DNA of 64,000 bases from Hamiltosporidium tvaerminnensis (GCA_022605425.2 JAKIMF020000005.1:62001-126000); one strand, 5' to 3'. Positions 1 through 12,874 are shown, counted from the stretch's first letter. Numbers and translations are program-made. The notes: a model not told the origin generated them from the sequence alone.

Positions 1-2649
1 AATAAAATCTATCTTTAAAAATTTATAATACCTAAATAAAATGTTTTTATCTTTGTCTCTAGTAAATAATACAAACACACATAGAGGAATCTAATACAAA
101 GAAGTAATAATCTATTAATTCGACTTTATATATTTCATTTGCAAAATCCAAATTTATAGGATTCTTCAAAACATTCAAATGCTTATAAAGTCTGTAAATT
201 TTTTTAGTTTTCTTAAATACTGCGAGGTACAAAAGGCCGTAATATATAAGCTTTTTTGGTTTCTGAACAAAAATTTGGTCTTATAAATAATAGGATTCGT
301 TTCTCATCGATGTTTATTTTTACTGAATTCACATTTTTATAAATAATAGAATGTTTTTGATTTGCTTCATTTAAACTCCTAGAAGCCTTAGCATACTTCC
401 TATTCTAATGAATCACTAAAAATTCAATTGGTATTATTCGAACTTTCATTTAAGAAAACTTTCAAGAGAATGTACATAACGAAAAAGATTCGGGTTGGGC
501 TGGTATTAACTATCATTTCCTTGATCTAGATTTTCGATCATTTTTAATTGATTCGTCTTGGAATTTTACTTTGTTTATATGCTTATTAAATTTTAATATT
601 TCTTATTTTTTTTAAATTCGAGATTTTGGAATTTCTGTATCTGTTTGATAAGTATATTCTTTTTAGATTATCCATTTTTTAGATTTATGGCCCTCTAAAT
701 TCAAATTTTCGTCTGCATTGATCAAATATTTTTTTAATATTTTCTCAGATAGAAATTAAATAAGAAGGCTTGTTTTAATGTATAAAACTGAAATATTTAA
801 GCCTAGAAATTACTTAAGAATTAATCAAATATGTTTAAATATGTAGTATATAACGCATTTTTAAGCACCAAAAAAATTGTTGTACAGATCTATTGAATAG
901 TGAAATTTAAAAGTTTATTCGAACTGGAGCATAATGTTCTGTTTTATAATTTTTAAAAAATAAAACAGTTGAATCGACAATTGCTTTACGAAAAGAGCAC
1001 TTTCTGAAACTCCAGCAAATAATATCAAATCCATCAACTATTATTAATCTCTTTCCTAACTAAGGAACAAGCAAAACGGATATAGCTAGATATTATATGA
1101 AATATTTTATTGCAAGAAAACTTCTGAATTAAAAATCAAGTGTTTTTTTGACATTCTGCAGTATGACACATGAAACTGTTACATACAATCAAACTAATAA
1201 ATTTCATAACCCTTTGTTTAATATAAACGAAATCTGCGTCAAAAGATTCTGAAGAAGTCAAAAAAAATTCTGATTACATTAAAATAGAAAGTATTATTTA
1301 CTCTACAATATATGTTATACTATGGAAAGTTTCTTGTGAAAAATATTAAAAAAATAGCGTAAAAACATTGAATATACAGGAAGAATATTCGACCAATATA
1401 TAAATGAGAAAATAATAGAATTTTATATTTTTAGATTAAATTAACTTATTTTTAATAAACTTATCATAAATATGTTGGTTAACTTTCGAATATTTATGTT
1501 CTTTTTGATTTTTTAATTGCATTCTAATACTTCTTACGTAAATATGCAAAATAATTCAATCTCTAGATATATAACGCATATTATGTACGATTGAGACTTG
1601 TTTGTTGCTATTGTAGCTTAATACTCACATTTTGGACCAAATCAAACAAAAATAAAAATATCGTTTTAGTTTTATATTTTAAAATTATTTTAATACCAAA
1701 TATAACAAGAAATTATTAAAAAAATGTTTCATATTTTGTTATTTTATGGTAAAATAATTTATTACAAAAAATATCTTTTTTATTAAAAAAAATGTGTATT
1801 TTCGTGATATATTTTTTTAACAGAATCAAATCGTTTACGTCTTATAATAAGCCATAATGCAAGAAAAAAAATATTGAATAATTTCAATCTTTATTTATAT
1901 ATACATAATATTTATCAAATTCTTGAGAAAATATTCTTCTGCATTTAAGATCCAATAAAAAAAAAGTAAAAATTAACCAAATAAAATATTGATTAACCCC
2001 TTTTAAATAAAAAAATTATATTTTTGTTAAATTATAAAATGATTAATCATTTGATTCAATAATTATATTATCAGCTCTAAATAAATCATGATATTGCAAT
2101 TATATAAGCTAAATCAAGAGATTTTGAATCCGTTGAAACAATCGTAAATTTTTTTTTCTAATTTATTTTTATAGTTGTTCGTATAATTTTTGAGTTCACA
2201 AGAAATAATTTTTTAAATAAAGCTGTAAGTTTCATTTTTTAAAATTACAAATATTTGTATAAAATCAAAGATTTGAAAGTTTTAACAAAACCAGGAAAAA
2301 TCTATCCTTCGTTTATAAAACTACCAAAAAAAACTTTCTATTTTATATTTTTATGATTAAATAATTTCTAAAAATTTTACGATGAAAAGATATTTGTATG
2401 TTTAATACTGTTTGTTTGAACAAATAAAACCATGATAATTTGTTACAATATTTTTATTGATCAAATGAGATGAAAATCAGATTACAAATTTACCAAAAAA
2501 CTTTAGTTGATCAAAATTTTATAAAAGACCAATAAAAAGACGAAAATTGTTTGAAAAAAAAATGTTATTCTATTTTTAGTAAATTATTTGAAAAAAAGAT
2601 TTACTATTTTTAGACAAATTATCAAATATATAAGTTGAAAATATAATAT
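1..2649. other. AT-rich intergenic region, no gene seen
   Basis: Very AT-rich sequence with frequent stops in all frames and many A or T runs. I see no coding region, RNA gene or repeat shared with the rest of the window. The last bases form the upstream region of the gene starting at 2654. Confidence 0.6.
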
Positions 2650-2653
2650 CCCC
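2650..2653 (+). promoter_or_regulatory. CCCC motif directly before start codon
   Basis: Four C residues abut the ATG at 2654 in a tract that is otherwise A/T. Microsporidian genes commonly carry a CCC- or GGG-type signal just upstream of the start codon. The same motif lies before the genes at 48074, 34592 and 15739 in this window, which supports this start. Confidence 0.5.
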
Positions 2654-4369
2654 ATGAATTTTTTTATTTTTATTTGTAAAATAATAAATGCATCTGAATT
2701 TGAATATAAACTTAATTTAGATGATTCTTTATCTTTAGATTACAATTATTTTGAAATATCGCATGAATTCAAAGCCGATGATCAAGTGAAAAAATGTTTT
2801 GATAAGTTAGAACTCGATATTGAAGGCAAAAGGAAAGAAAAAATGGTTAAAATAACAAGCTTTTATTATAAAAAAATACAAGAATATACAAACAATCAAT
2901 CAGATACATTCTTAGCTTATTTTACAACTTGGATTTGTTACTTGCTATATCGTAATACTCGAGTTGATATAAAAAGATATAGACCAGAATTTTTGTTTAA
3001 TCTGATTCGTTTTAAGAAATTTTTTGATTTTTGCAAAGAAGATAAAGACATGATATCGAATATTGAAGATATTCTTTTAAAACTCACAACATATAGATTA
3101 CAAGGAAAGAATGATAATTACGATGAGTGGTGGAAACAGAATTATGATTCATTAAAAGAAAAATACCCTGAAATATGTACGAATATCGAAAATAGCTCAA
3201 ACCGAGATAATAAAATAGATATAGCTGCGCTAGAGAATATTGTTTTGGAAAGAAATTTCTACGTTACATATGCTTTGATATTTGGCATAAATCTAATTTA
3301 TGCAACGCATGAATATCATTTCGTTTTTTTCTTAAGTCTAAAGTGTATGTTTCTTTCGGGCAAAAAAAATGGAATCGTCAGACTGGGATCTTTAATCAAA
3401 AAAGAGATAACCACTGAATCTGACTTTTACAAAATTTTTGAACCAGCTACCTCGTATATAGATAAATGTTTTAAGAATATAGATTTTGAATCTTATAAAA
3501 AAATCACGGAATATATTTCTGAGCCGATTTTCAGAAAAATTTTGAAAGTGAAGGAGGAAGGGTTTGAAAAAATATACGAATTCAGTGGCAAGAAAGATCT
3601 ATTTAATATTGAACCGGATGATTCGAACAGATCTTTAGAAGTAATTAAATATATTGTAGAAAGAGACGAGATCAACTATATAAATGCTTTATACGTTTTT
3701 TTGAAAACCATTTCTAAAACAGAATACCATGAATATATATCAGCAGTACTTTGTTTGAAGGCATTTTGTTTTAAAGAAATAGTTACATGCAAACAAACAA
3801 TGCTCCGAAGCATTGTTGAAATTTTATTTCTCGCAGATGTTTTGAAGATAGAATTTGAAAATGGAAATAAAAATACTTCTGCTATAAATACACATAGAGC
3901 CCAATTTATAGGATTTATTAAAAAGTATCTTGATGAAAAGTGCATAGAATACGATAAAAACTTGGTCTTAAATACTTTTAATCATTTTTTGTTACCTCGA
4001 ACATCCAGTATATTGAAAACTTTTATTTCTGTAGAGTTATTTACTAATTCCATTTGGAAAGACAATTATAACAAAGAATTGAAAGAACATTTAACGAAGA
4101 ACAAAAATAATGCCGATGTGAAACTTTTAGATAATGAAGAAAATATCTTTTTAGATTGTTTTGAACAAGAATTTTCAAGGCTTAGCCCCGAAGAGAGAAA
4201 AAAGATTTTTACAGTGCCGGCTATCCAAACTCCCAATTCCAATAGCAGAAATGACGCGAAAGAATTCGGTATTAAAGATTTTTTGCTGTTTGTTTTAATC
4301 CCAATTGTTCTTTTTGGGGGTGTTCTTTTGGGCGCATATTGGTATATTTACAAAAAAAAGGTAAAATAA
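2654..4369 (+). CDS. Hypothetical signal-peptide and C-terminal-anchor membrane protein
   Basis: A complete 571-residue ORF that I do not recognise. The first 14 or so residues are hydrophobic (Phe, Ile) and end near an Asn-Ala-Ser, like a short signal peptide. A long charged Lys/Glu/Asp-rich region follows. Residues about 545-565 form one strong membrane segment rich in Leu, Val, Ile and Gly. The tail ends Lys-Lys-Val-Lys, matching a KKXX di-lysine ER-retrieval signal, so an ER-resident type I membrane protein is inferred. The start is supported by the CCCC motif immediately before the ATG. The stop codon is embedded in AAAATAAAG, so a polyadenylation signal overlaps the end of the gene, as is common in microsporidia. 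No neighbouring gene is close enough to suggest shared control. Codon use matches the AT-rich background. Confidence 0.8.
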   Translation: MNFFIFICKIINASEFEYKLNLDDSLSLDYNYFEISHEFKADDQVKKCFDKLELDIEGKRKEKMVKITSFYYKKIQEYTNNQSDTFLAYFTTWICYLLYRNTRVDIKRYRPEFLFNLIRFKKFFDFCKEDKDMISNIEDILLKLTTYRLQGKNDNYDEWWKQNYDSLKEKYPEICTNIENSSNRDNKIDIAALENIVLERNFYVTYALIFGINLIYATHEYHFVFFLSLKCMFLSGKKNGIVRLGSLIKKEITTESDFYKIFEPATSYIDKCFKNIDFESYKKITEYISEPIFRKILKVKEEGFEKIYEFSGKKDLFNIEPDDSNRSLEVIKYIVERDEINYINALYVFLKTISKTEYHEYISAVLCLKAFCFKEIVTCKQTMLRSIVEILFLADVLKIEFENGNKNTSAINTHRAQFIGFIKKYLDEKCIEYDKNLVLNTFNHFLLPRTSSILKTFISVELFTNSIWKDNYNKELKEHLTKNKNNADVKLLDNEENIFLDCFEQEFSRLSPEERKKIFTVPAIQTPNSNSRNDAKEFGIKDFLLFVLIPIVLFGGVLLGAYWYIYKKKVK

Positions 4370-5589
4370 AGATATTTTATTTGAATTTTTTTCATTTCTT
4401 GCATTATTGCGATTTTTAAAAAAAAACTTCGAAATTCTCTGTAATAAATTGTAAATTTATTAGGCAAAAAATATATTTACATAACTTACAATGTATAAGG
4501 AATTAATAAATTGTTTACTTACGTGTTATTTTTACCTCAAAAAATCTATTTCTGAAATTGTTTTAAATATTAAATTATTTTTGCTTTTCGATATCAGTAT
4601 GCCTGTGATTTTACACTTTCCAATAGTGAGTGTTCGGCATTGCTGATTGCACTCAAACATATCTGCAATCTTTTATTAATAAAATATTCAAAGTTTATTA
4701 AAATATTTATATTGAATAAATATTAAAATTTATGTTAATACTTAGTTCCTTCTTTAGAATTTTAACTCAATATGAAATGTCTTTGTTTGTCAATCAATGT
4801 TCTTATTAAATAGTATTATTTCAAGAAATAAACATAATTTAAAAGTCATCAATTTATATTTATAATATTCTGAATAAATAGAAATATTTAGTATTCTTTT
4901 TTTGATAGTTTTTTTATTTAAAAATTTTTTGTAGATTTGTAAATTATATCTTTAATAATTACAACCGTGATCCTACATATGATTTTTATACTTATTAAAT
5001 ATTAGCTCTTATATATAGTTTACCAAATATTTTTGATTTTTTATATTAATATAAAAAATCAACGTTGATAATACAGATTTAAAAGGCTTTTTATAATATA
5101 ATTTATCATTCCTTTACTTTGTTTTACTTTCCAATCTTGTTTTTTATATATTTTATTTTTTATTATATAAATTTCTTGTGAGTTTAAACAAAATTTTAGA
5201 TAGGATATATGTTAGTTAGGTTAACCGCGATATTATATTATTTGCTAAAAAGTACAAAACACCCTTAAAAAAATTAATATAGGGTATAAATCATGTAAAA
5301 CTTGTATTATTAAACAGTAGGAATAGGGATATCTTGATAGAAGTATTTACATTTAAGAAACCTATGTTCTTTACAAAATAATACTTGGATTTAATAACTA
5401 TAATTTGTATTTTTTTCTTGGTAGTAATTGGTTTCAATTAGATCTCAACGTATGATGAGGTGAAAAATTTCTCTATATTCTCCGTTGTGTTATTGCGTAG
5501 AAATTTAATTCAATATTGTTTTATGGTTTATCTACACCTTTGAACAAACTCTTTAGGTTTGAAATTATATTTTAAAGTCCTCTTTGTAG
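4370..5589. other. Intergenic, no gene seen
   Basis: AT-rich sequence between the membrane-protein gene and the first R retroelement tail. All frames are closed by frequent stops, and nothing is shared with the repeats found elsewhere. Confidence 0.55.
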
Positions 5590-6480
5590 TAATTAATTTA
5601 TTTGAGCAGAGTTTATAAATTTTCTTTCTTTTAAATTATTGCTTCACCGGATTCCTTCAAATCAGACTCTTCATTTACATTAATTGTCGGTTCCATGCTG
5701 CGCTTACTTCTTCTAAAATAAGAGATAATATATTTTTATTTACTTGTTTAACACCATAATCCTGTTTATTTACTTGCTATAAATGGGGTGTTGGTTGTTT
5801 ATGCACCTTGGCTCTTTAACTCATACATTTGGCGTTCTATCTCAGTTCTTTTCGCATTTGTTTATAACATAAATACCCTTTGCGATTAAAAGAATGCCTT
5901 CCAATTGTCAAATTTAGTACTATCGAAAGGATGTATGTCTTATTATGCATGGGTATTTGTCGTCTTTTAAGATGCGTCTTATGGTATTTCGGTACCATAC
6001 CCTCTCGGGTCAAAAATTGGCGAACATTCTCCAAAAAACAATTATAAATAACACCAATTCATCGACTTTGAATCAAACGCCCTAGGTTTCTATTTTTAAT
6101 CTAATTAAACGAATTTTTCAATAATTCCTATTTGAAAAAGTTTATCTTATTCTGACACTTCTTCCAAATAAATATATCTGGCTTATTATTCTGAATTTCG
6201 ACATCGACTTTTATTCGGGTGTCTACTTTTATCTTTCATACTCATTTTCAATATTTTTTTGAACCGTGAGACTTCTAATTCGTTTTGAACTTTTAAATTT
6301 TTATCTGTTTGGTAAGAGTAAACGTATGCGTCATATACCTTCTGTGTAGTCTAGTATAGCATGACCGGGTTTTTTATACCTCTATTGCTATATGGTCTAC
6401 TATTTTCCTAGGCGTTTGCTCTGTTGAAACCCACCTTCTGCTCTTTTAAAAATTTTTATCTTGAATATAAGACAAACAAA
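5590..6480 (-). mobile_element. Family R non-LTR retrotransposon tail, degraded copy 1
   Basis: On the minus strand this matches the endonuclease-bearing 3' end of the better copy at 24243-25184, with similar blocks in the same order. Visible blocks include the Tyr-His-Lys stretch followed by Leu-Gln/Arg-Ile-Pro-Met (around 5930-5985), the region encoding the Pro-Asp...Ile motif (around 6165-6220), and the zinc-knuckle end near 6390-6440. Frameshifts, stops and small deletions (for example around 6070-6120) break the reading frame. Only a 65-residue ORF (5837-6034) remains open. The copy is inactive and older than the 24-kb copy. Its ends are approximate and I found no clear target-site duplication. 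Confidence 0.75.
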
Positions 6481-6626
6481 GTAAATTCATTTGAGAAATG
6501 AATTATAAAATATTAATTTTTTTTGGTTTATTTTATTGCCTTATCTTATTTTTTCTAGGGTTTTTGCAGTTCCTTCATATATGACGTTTTTTCAACAATA
6601 ATCTTAAAAAATAAATTGAACTATCG

Positions 6627-6872
6627 GTGATAAATTTCTCCACCATGTCGGAAGAAAATTTGGTTTTGGGAATTCTCCGTTTGTGTAAGAGACGGCTAAA
6701 AAGGAGTGGTCGTCCAGAGTGGGGTTTGGGTCTGGAGCTAACAACGCACTCTTTAAAACCACCTTGTTACAAAACACAAAAAAGTAAACGAACCCAACGG
6801 AAAAAGACCGATAGGCGATATTACCGAGGGAGACCAAGCATCATGCGGGCCTTTGTTTTCGAGGATGAATGA
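6627..6872. other. GC-richer islet with overlapping ORFs on both strands
   Basis: About 240 bases are clearly less AT-rich than their surroundings. They carry an 81-residue ORF on the plus strand (6627-6872, rich in Arg and Lys) and a 77-residue ORF on the minus strand (6604-6837). I recognise neither. The minus-strand reading has short Pro/Arg-rich stretches in other frames, which may be remnants of a mobile-element protein, but this is only an impression. A decayed insertion or a structured non-coding RNA are equally possible. Confidence 0.3.
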
Positions 6873-9800
6873 ATCAATAAGGTTAAATCAAAATTTAAAA
6901 AGAATTTTTTGGAATAATTTTTTCAGGAAAAGCTAGGATCCATAATAAAAGTAGATTTTTTACTGTAGGATGTTTGATCTAATTTTTATTTTGATATAGA
7001 TATATGATACAGCTTAGTGATGTCGGAACTGCTTATTATACTTTTTTCGAGTATTAAAACAAATAAACAAGCAAAAAGGCAATATTGGACCATGATTAGT
7101 TATATTGGATATAATTATCCTTTATTCTACTATTATGGGATATATTTTCGATAATATTATGGCTTAAATTTAATATTAGACTTTAAAAAACTACAATAAA
7201 ATTACATAAAATATTTTTTTAGTCAGCTTATAGAAAAGACTATTAGTTTAAAATCGACGAGAATTTTCATTTTAAAAAATCCTCGGATGAGATTGAGCAA
7301 AACAATATGAAATGCATTGTGAAAAGAGATAAGTAATATTTGTTGCGGATTTTAAATAGAAATTTTAAATTAAAAAAATTCTTATTCCGAACAAAAAACC
7401 CAAAATGATGGTTTTTTTAATGAAACATCAAATTTTAATTTAAATTATAGATCGAACTTTGACATAGAATGATTTAAACCAACCAAAAATTTTATGCAAA
7501 CTAATACAGTTTTTATTAATTTCGATTCTGATTTGTTTACCCTTTGCCGTAGTTAAATATCTTGGTTGAAATATGATATAATTCAATTGATTGCCTTTGA
7601 ATTCTGTTTTGAGAGCTATTATTTTTTTCTAAAGATTATCTGCTCCTCTAACACTTCTTCTCTTTACTACTACTACTAATAATTGCGCTACAGCTCTTAA
7701 AGAGCCCGGTCTTCCTTAACGAGTTTTCTAATCTATATTATTTTGTTTCGGTTTTGTAAAAATATTGTTTTATGCGATAGGAGTATTTTCCTTATGCACA
7801 ATCCTACACGTTTATCTGGGCTTAGCGACCAGCAGAGCAGTATTAATCGTATATTTTGTGAGTTATTCTTGCCTATATATCCTATTTGTTTTTTTTCTTT
7901 TTTATCAGATTTTTGTCAGCAGCTATATCATTCAAAATCAGTGGTATTTTAATATAACCATCTGCTCATTACATTCTTTGTTCCCAATATATAGTGTAAG
8001 AATTAGAATAAGTTATGACGCCATTCCGCTTCCTGAATGTTAACGGCAGTGGGCTTTCCATTTTTTAATAGCATTTGGTTCTGACTCAAGTTTATGTTAT
8101 CAATTGGAAGAAGTTCGTTCGGCTGTCTTATGAACCTTAGAGATTATTAAGCTTGATAGTCGAGAATTTTGTAGGTCATTGTGATATTTTCATGGTAGTT
8201 ACAGTGGAAATACTTTACGGACTATTGCGTATATGAGATTTCTTTGATACTAAACTTATAAATAACGTTAACCCTTTAGTTATAGCCTACGAAAACCATG
8301 GGTTATAACAAAAGGTTGAAGCGAATTCGGTGAAGAGATTAAAACCAAATTTAGTGCACTATTATTTAATATGTTGTAAAATAGAAATATATGATTTACC
8401 TTTTCGAATATAAAATTACTTATGTGTTCTACTTACCTTTTAACGGCGCGTGCATTTTTTAAAGAATTTATTAGATGAATGATAATTTGGTAATAAAGAA
8501 TATAGATTATATTTATTGTCTAGGTGTATTTATACACTGGTGCATTGTATTACGAAGCCATAATAGTCAATGCTGATCTTTAGTTTGACAATCCAAAGTA
8601 GTTTTCTAGGAATTTTACAATATTGAAACTTTACTCATCGTGGATTTAGCTTATATTTTTTAAACAAAAAAGAAGGTTTAAGCAGTTAAAATCACAATCT
8701 TTCTGCCGTAAAACTCGGTATAGAAATATATATTTTTTGTTGGATCATATGAATTTTCTTAGAGTTGTTTCCTTCAAATTTCTCTGATGATTTATTTTTA
8801 TACGATATACCATAATTAGAATTTAAATTAATTGGTGTAATTCGGTATTTTTTAATTTTCAAAAATTCTGATTTGCAGCTTGATATTTATTATTTTATTT
8901 TAGAACAATCATAAATGGGCAAAGGCATATGTTCGTTTCCTGACTCAAAACCATTTAAAGCCTCATGCGAGTATCTCTAATCAAGTAAAAACCCTACTTG
9001 CATTTCGTGCTGAAATATACCTCATTATTTTAACCACACTAGCAACTGCTGTATGAAACTCAATTAAATTAGTCGGTTCAGGCTGAAGAACTTCCAAGTT
9101 AGTAAACTATGATGTCTCGGGTCAGTAAATTGCATGTAAAAAATTTATTGCTTATAATTTAGTGTGACTAAGCTTGTCTATTTTAAGTATTATCTTGTTT
9201 TTAACTTATATAAATGCAATTCATATGGGTTCCTTTGTTATCCTGTAAAACTCGAGTGTGGTGTAAACAAAGCTCAAATAAAAACGTTATTAATCTATAA
9301 CTAATATGATTTTTTACGAATTGTAAAGTCTTTTCTTTAAGACTGTTTACGACAAAAAATGATTGTACACCGTTTATAATAAATTTAAGAAACTCATTGA
9401 TGAATGTACTTTGAATACTCAAATAATAAGAATATATTGTGAATTTTGACTTCTTTATGCATTACGGCTTCTTTTGTGTCTTTTTTGAAGTCTTGAGATA
9501 CAAGAACTTTAAAAATAATTATTAAAGTCAAAATAATTGCGTCGAAAATCGCCAAATCGATTGAAACGTTACAGAAATTATGCTGATTTACTCTAAATGA
9601 TACATATTAAATTTGTGTAAAAAATATCTTTCTTTGTGCTGTATTTGTTTATTATAATAAATATCCGGAAGTATTTCTAAGTGAAAATAATCATTAAGGA
9701 AAACGAATTGTCTTAAGAAGGCATCAATATTGAGAAATATTCTGGGATATAAAATTTTTTACCTGATAAATAGTATAATTTCAGATATTTTTTTATAAAT

Positions 9801-10613
9801 GAAAGAATAAATAATACACAGGAAGCTGCAAATCACAAAAAGCCATTTAATATTTTTTCTAATTTATACGAAAATTAGCATTTGATAAATTTTTTCTATT
9901 AATAGAAAAAACAATCAAGCCAATTTTAATTACATGTTAAGGTACTATAGTAATATCTCTGGTAGAATAACATGGAAAGTATACTTTACAAATGCAAAAA
10001 TGTATATTATTAAGGTTCAAATATTACTAAGAATTAAGCCAAAGATTGATTAATAATAGTTTGAATAAAGAGCACGTTCTTTTTATTTCACTCGCCAAAA
10101 AAAACAGTAGCTAATATTTTATTCTAATGAGACATATGGAGCCTCTGTGAGAGTATAGAGAAAACAGAGAGATGCATTTAATTTTTACTTTCTTTGAATA
10201 ACTTTTTCTGTAAAAAAAGGCTATTTGCAAACAAAGATTCTATTGCTGAAATATAAATTTAAGATACAACACAGACGAAGATCAAATATATAATTTTAAA
10301 ATAGCATCTGTATATGGAAGAATATAATTTGCTAAAGTAGACCTGAAAATACGTCAAAAAAGACGAATTGACTTTATTAGGTATTTATATCAATTAAAAT
10401 CAATAATTTTATTTATTTTTTTTTAACATAGTTTAATCTATGTAGTTTGTAAAAAAATATTGAAATAAAATAATTTACAAAACAAGAAAAAAAATTTAAA
10501 TCCGTGGCTTTCCAGCAAATTAATTTAAAATAGAACAATTCATACATTTGTAATATCTTTATTTTTTTGATTTCTAATCAGTATTCGTATACCAGGTTTC
10601 ATTTTTTCACACT
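6873..10613. other. Long intergenic region, no gene seen
   Basis: Mostly AT-rich sequence with no ORF worth calling. A short trinucleotide run of TAC lies near 7664-7678. The patches around 7640-8040 and 8880-9130 are somewhat less AT-rich and could be decayed coding sequence, but I could not match them to anything in the window. Confidence 0.5.
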
Positions 10614-11246
10614 TTACTTTGAAGTAACTACTTCCTTGCTTTGATCAGCTGCGGGAAGTTCATCTTGGTTTTTGGTGTTCATACCTTTTATCTGGTTATC
10701 TTCTGTAGCAGGATTAAGGGTCTTTTCATCGATATTGAGAATCTCTTTGTTCTCTTCCTTGTCTTCTTCTTTTTTATTATCGTTTTCTTCAGACCTGTCT
10801 TCATCTTCTTCATCTTCATCTTTATTTTCAACTTTATCTTCGTCTATATTTTCATATTTAATTTCATCTTTTATTTCTTCCTTTTCTTCTGGCTTAATAT
10901 CTTCTTCTTTTGGTTCTTCTTTACCGTTTTCCCCCTTACTGTTTCCTTCAAATACTTCTGGTCGACTCAAATTCTGTATGATTATTTGTACTTTCATTGC
11001 TGGTATGTAGTCATTAATATTAAATTTTCCGTTTCTACGGTATTTCTGTGGATATATTATAGGGTTTGGATTGACTTCTACTGGTTCCATCAAACCTGGA
11101 CCATATTTTCTTTGTTTTTCTTTTACCATGAACATATCTGCAATATTGTTAGGATTTCGCAGGAATGAATTGGAACATTGTATATAGCTGAGCGTTATAA
11201 GTAATATCAAACTTTGTATTAAAAAACAGAAATTGTATTTTTTCAT
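10614..11246 (-). CDS. Small secreted acidic protein, unknown function
   Basis: A complete 210-residue ORF beginning at ATG 11246. Residues 1-25 form a classical signal peptide: a Lys-Lys start, a hydrophobic core of Phe, Leu and Ile, and a small-residue end near Cys-Ser. Residues about 30-100 are mixed and Pro/Asn-containing. Residues about 105-175 are almost entirely Glu, Asp and Lys, a low-complexity, highly acidic and probably disordered segment. There is no membrane anchor, so secretion to the parasite surface, the spore or polar-tube compartment, or the host cell is inferred. Several antisense ORFs over the same bases are shadows of the Glu/Asp/Lys codons. No CCC motif is visible just before the ATG. 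It resembles microsporidian secreted or spore-wall-associated acidic proteins only in composition. Confidence 0.7.
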   Translation of the reverse strand: MKKYNFCFLIQSLILLITLSYIQCSNSFLRNPNNIADMFMVKEKQRKYGPGLMEPVEVNPNPIIYPQKYRRNGKFNINDYIPAMKVQIIIQNLSRPEVFEGNSKGENGKEEPKEEDIKPEEKEEIKDEIKYENIDEDKVENKDEDEEDEDRSEENDNKKEEDKEENKEILNIDEKTLNPATEDNQIKGMNTKNQDELPAADQSKEVVTSK

Positions 11247-12874
11247 TACTTTGCTTTTTTTTCTTCTTTATATACTTTTAAAAATTCAAAGAACGTTCTT
11301 TAGAATCTAAGTTGGCACATAAACTATGATTTGGTTCGCCAAAATTGTGCTTTTACAATAAATTTGCTCACATTTTATAGCAAATTTTATATCATTTTGT
11401 TCGTTTCAGAATTTTCGCTTTATATTTTTATGAATATTTTTTAGATTTTAAGTTTTAAATTTATTTATACTTTGGTCTAATTTAGTTTTAAAAAGTTTAT
11501 TTTAATGTTTTTATCATTTTTTGCGGAGATTTTTAATACTGAACTTTTTCGAAGAATAATTTGTATTTAGTACTGAATCAAAAGCAGTTGATTTTCTATA
11601 TTATCACACATCCTATTTTTCTTACTATAATTTTTTTTTTTAGGTCTCATTTGCAAGAAACTAAAGAATTCACTAAGACATCTTTGCTTTCTGGTTCAAG
11701 ATCATTTCCTTTTATCTACATTGAATTTTTATTTTATATGATAAAGAAGCAACTCATGCTATTCTAAAAAATTATATAATGCTACATTAGCGTTTTTGAC
11801 TCTTATTGATGTCCAAAGTAAAATAATATTCTGCTAGTGCTATATTAAACACACAGAGGAAGAAGAGAGTAGAATTTTTATTTTGACTTTGTAACTTATT
11901 TTCTTAAAAAATACAATGATAGCTACTTTGGAAATTTTTAAAATCTTACAAAAGAAGAGCATTTTGATATTTAAATCCCGGTTCGATATTTTGGTTTGTT
12001 TAGAAAAGTTTTTTAACCAAATGAGATTTTACAAAGTGGTTAAATATATTTCAAATGATTTTTATATCACTCAAGTATTTATAAAAATATAAAATTTCTT
12101 TAATTTGATTGTTTTTCTTCAATTTGAATAATATTCTCATTAAGAAACCAAACTGTTATATTGTATTACAAAAAACAAATTATAAATTTACAATTACTTG
12201 CAATATTTTTGTATACTAAACTGTTTGACTAATTTATTAGAAAAGTGACTTTAAATTAGAATTAAGTTTCTATGTTTTACAGGAATTCATTCAAAATTTT
12301 AAATCGATCACACAGTTCATTAGAAAGTTTAAATTAACGTATTGAGCCTACAATGTTACAGCCGTCAATTTTGAACTTGCACTATCAAAGCAAATATCAA
12401 TGAATATATACAGAAAGTTTTATATTTTCTCTGTGCAAAATTGTTTAATGGTTTTAATATTTATCAAACACCACAATAATTAAATCTAAATAGAACAAGA
12501 ATATTCTCCTGTTTTTCTCATTTTCAAATGTAAAACCCATTGAAATGCTTGTCAAGCAATAGTTTATGTTAAAATAATTTGTATGAAATATATTGTAGAA
12601 TATTTTTTGAAGAATTTGTTTTTTTATTATAATTGATTCTTTATACATTTTAATTTTGGCTTTTTTATCTGATACGTTGGTTAATCTATTTTATTTATAT
12701 AAGAGTGTTTCTAGACTGTTTTATGATTTTTTTTTGTATTTCTCTCTTTCTTTCTTTCTATATATGTAAGAAAAGTTAAATTATTTTCCTTAAATACTAC
12801 ATTATTCTGTTGGTATAAAAATGTTAAGCATAAAAGAATGTAACAAGAAAGTATTAAGGAATAAGCAAATGTGA
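11247..12874. other. Intergenic, no gene seen
   Basis: AT-rich region upstream of the acidic secreted-protein gene. A 68-residue ORF at 11561 lacks any recognisable feature and is probably chance. Confidence 0.5.

Noticed and set aside
10641-11168. Plus-strand ORFs of 175 and 112 residues opposite the acidic secreted protein
   Set aside because: They are Phe/Ile- or Ser-rich shadows produced by the Glu/Asp/Lys codon bias of the minus-strand gene, which has a proper signal peptide.
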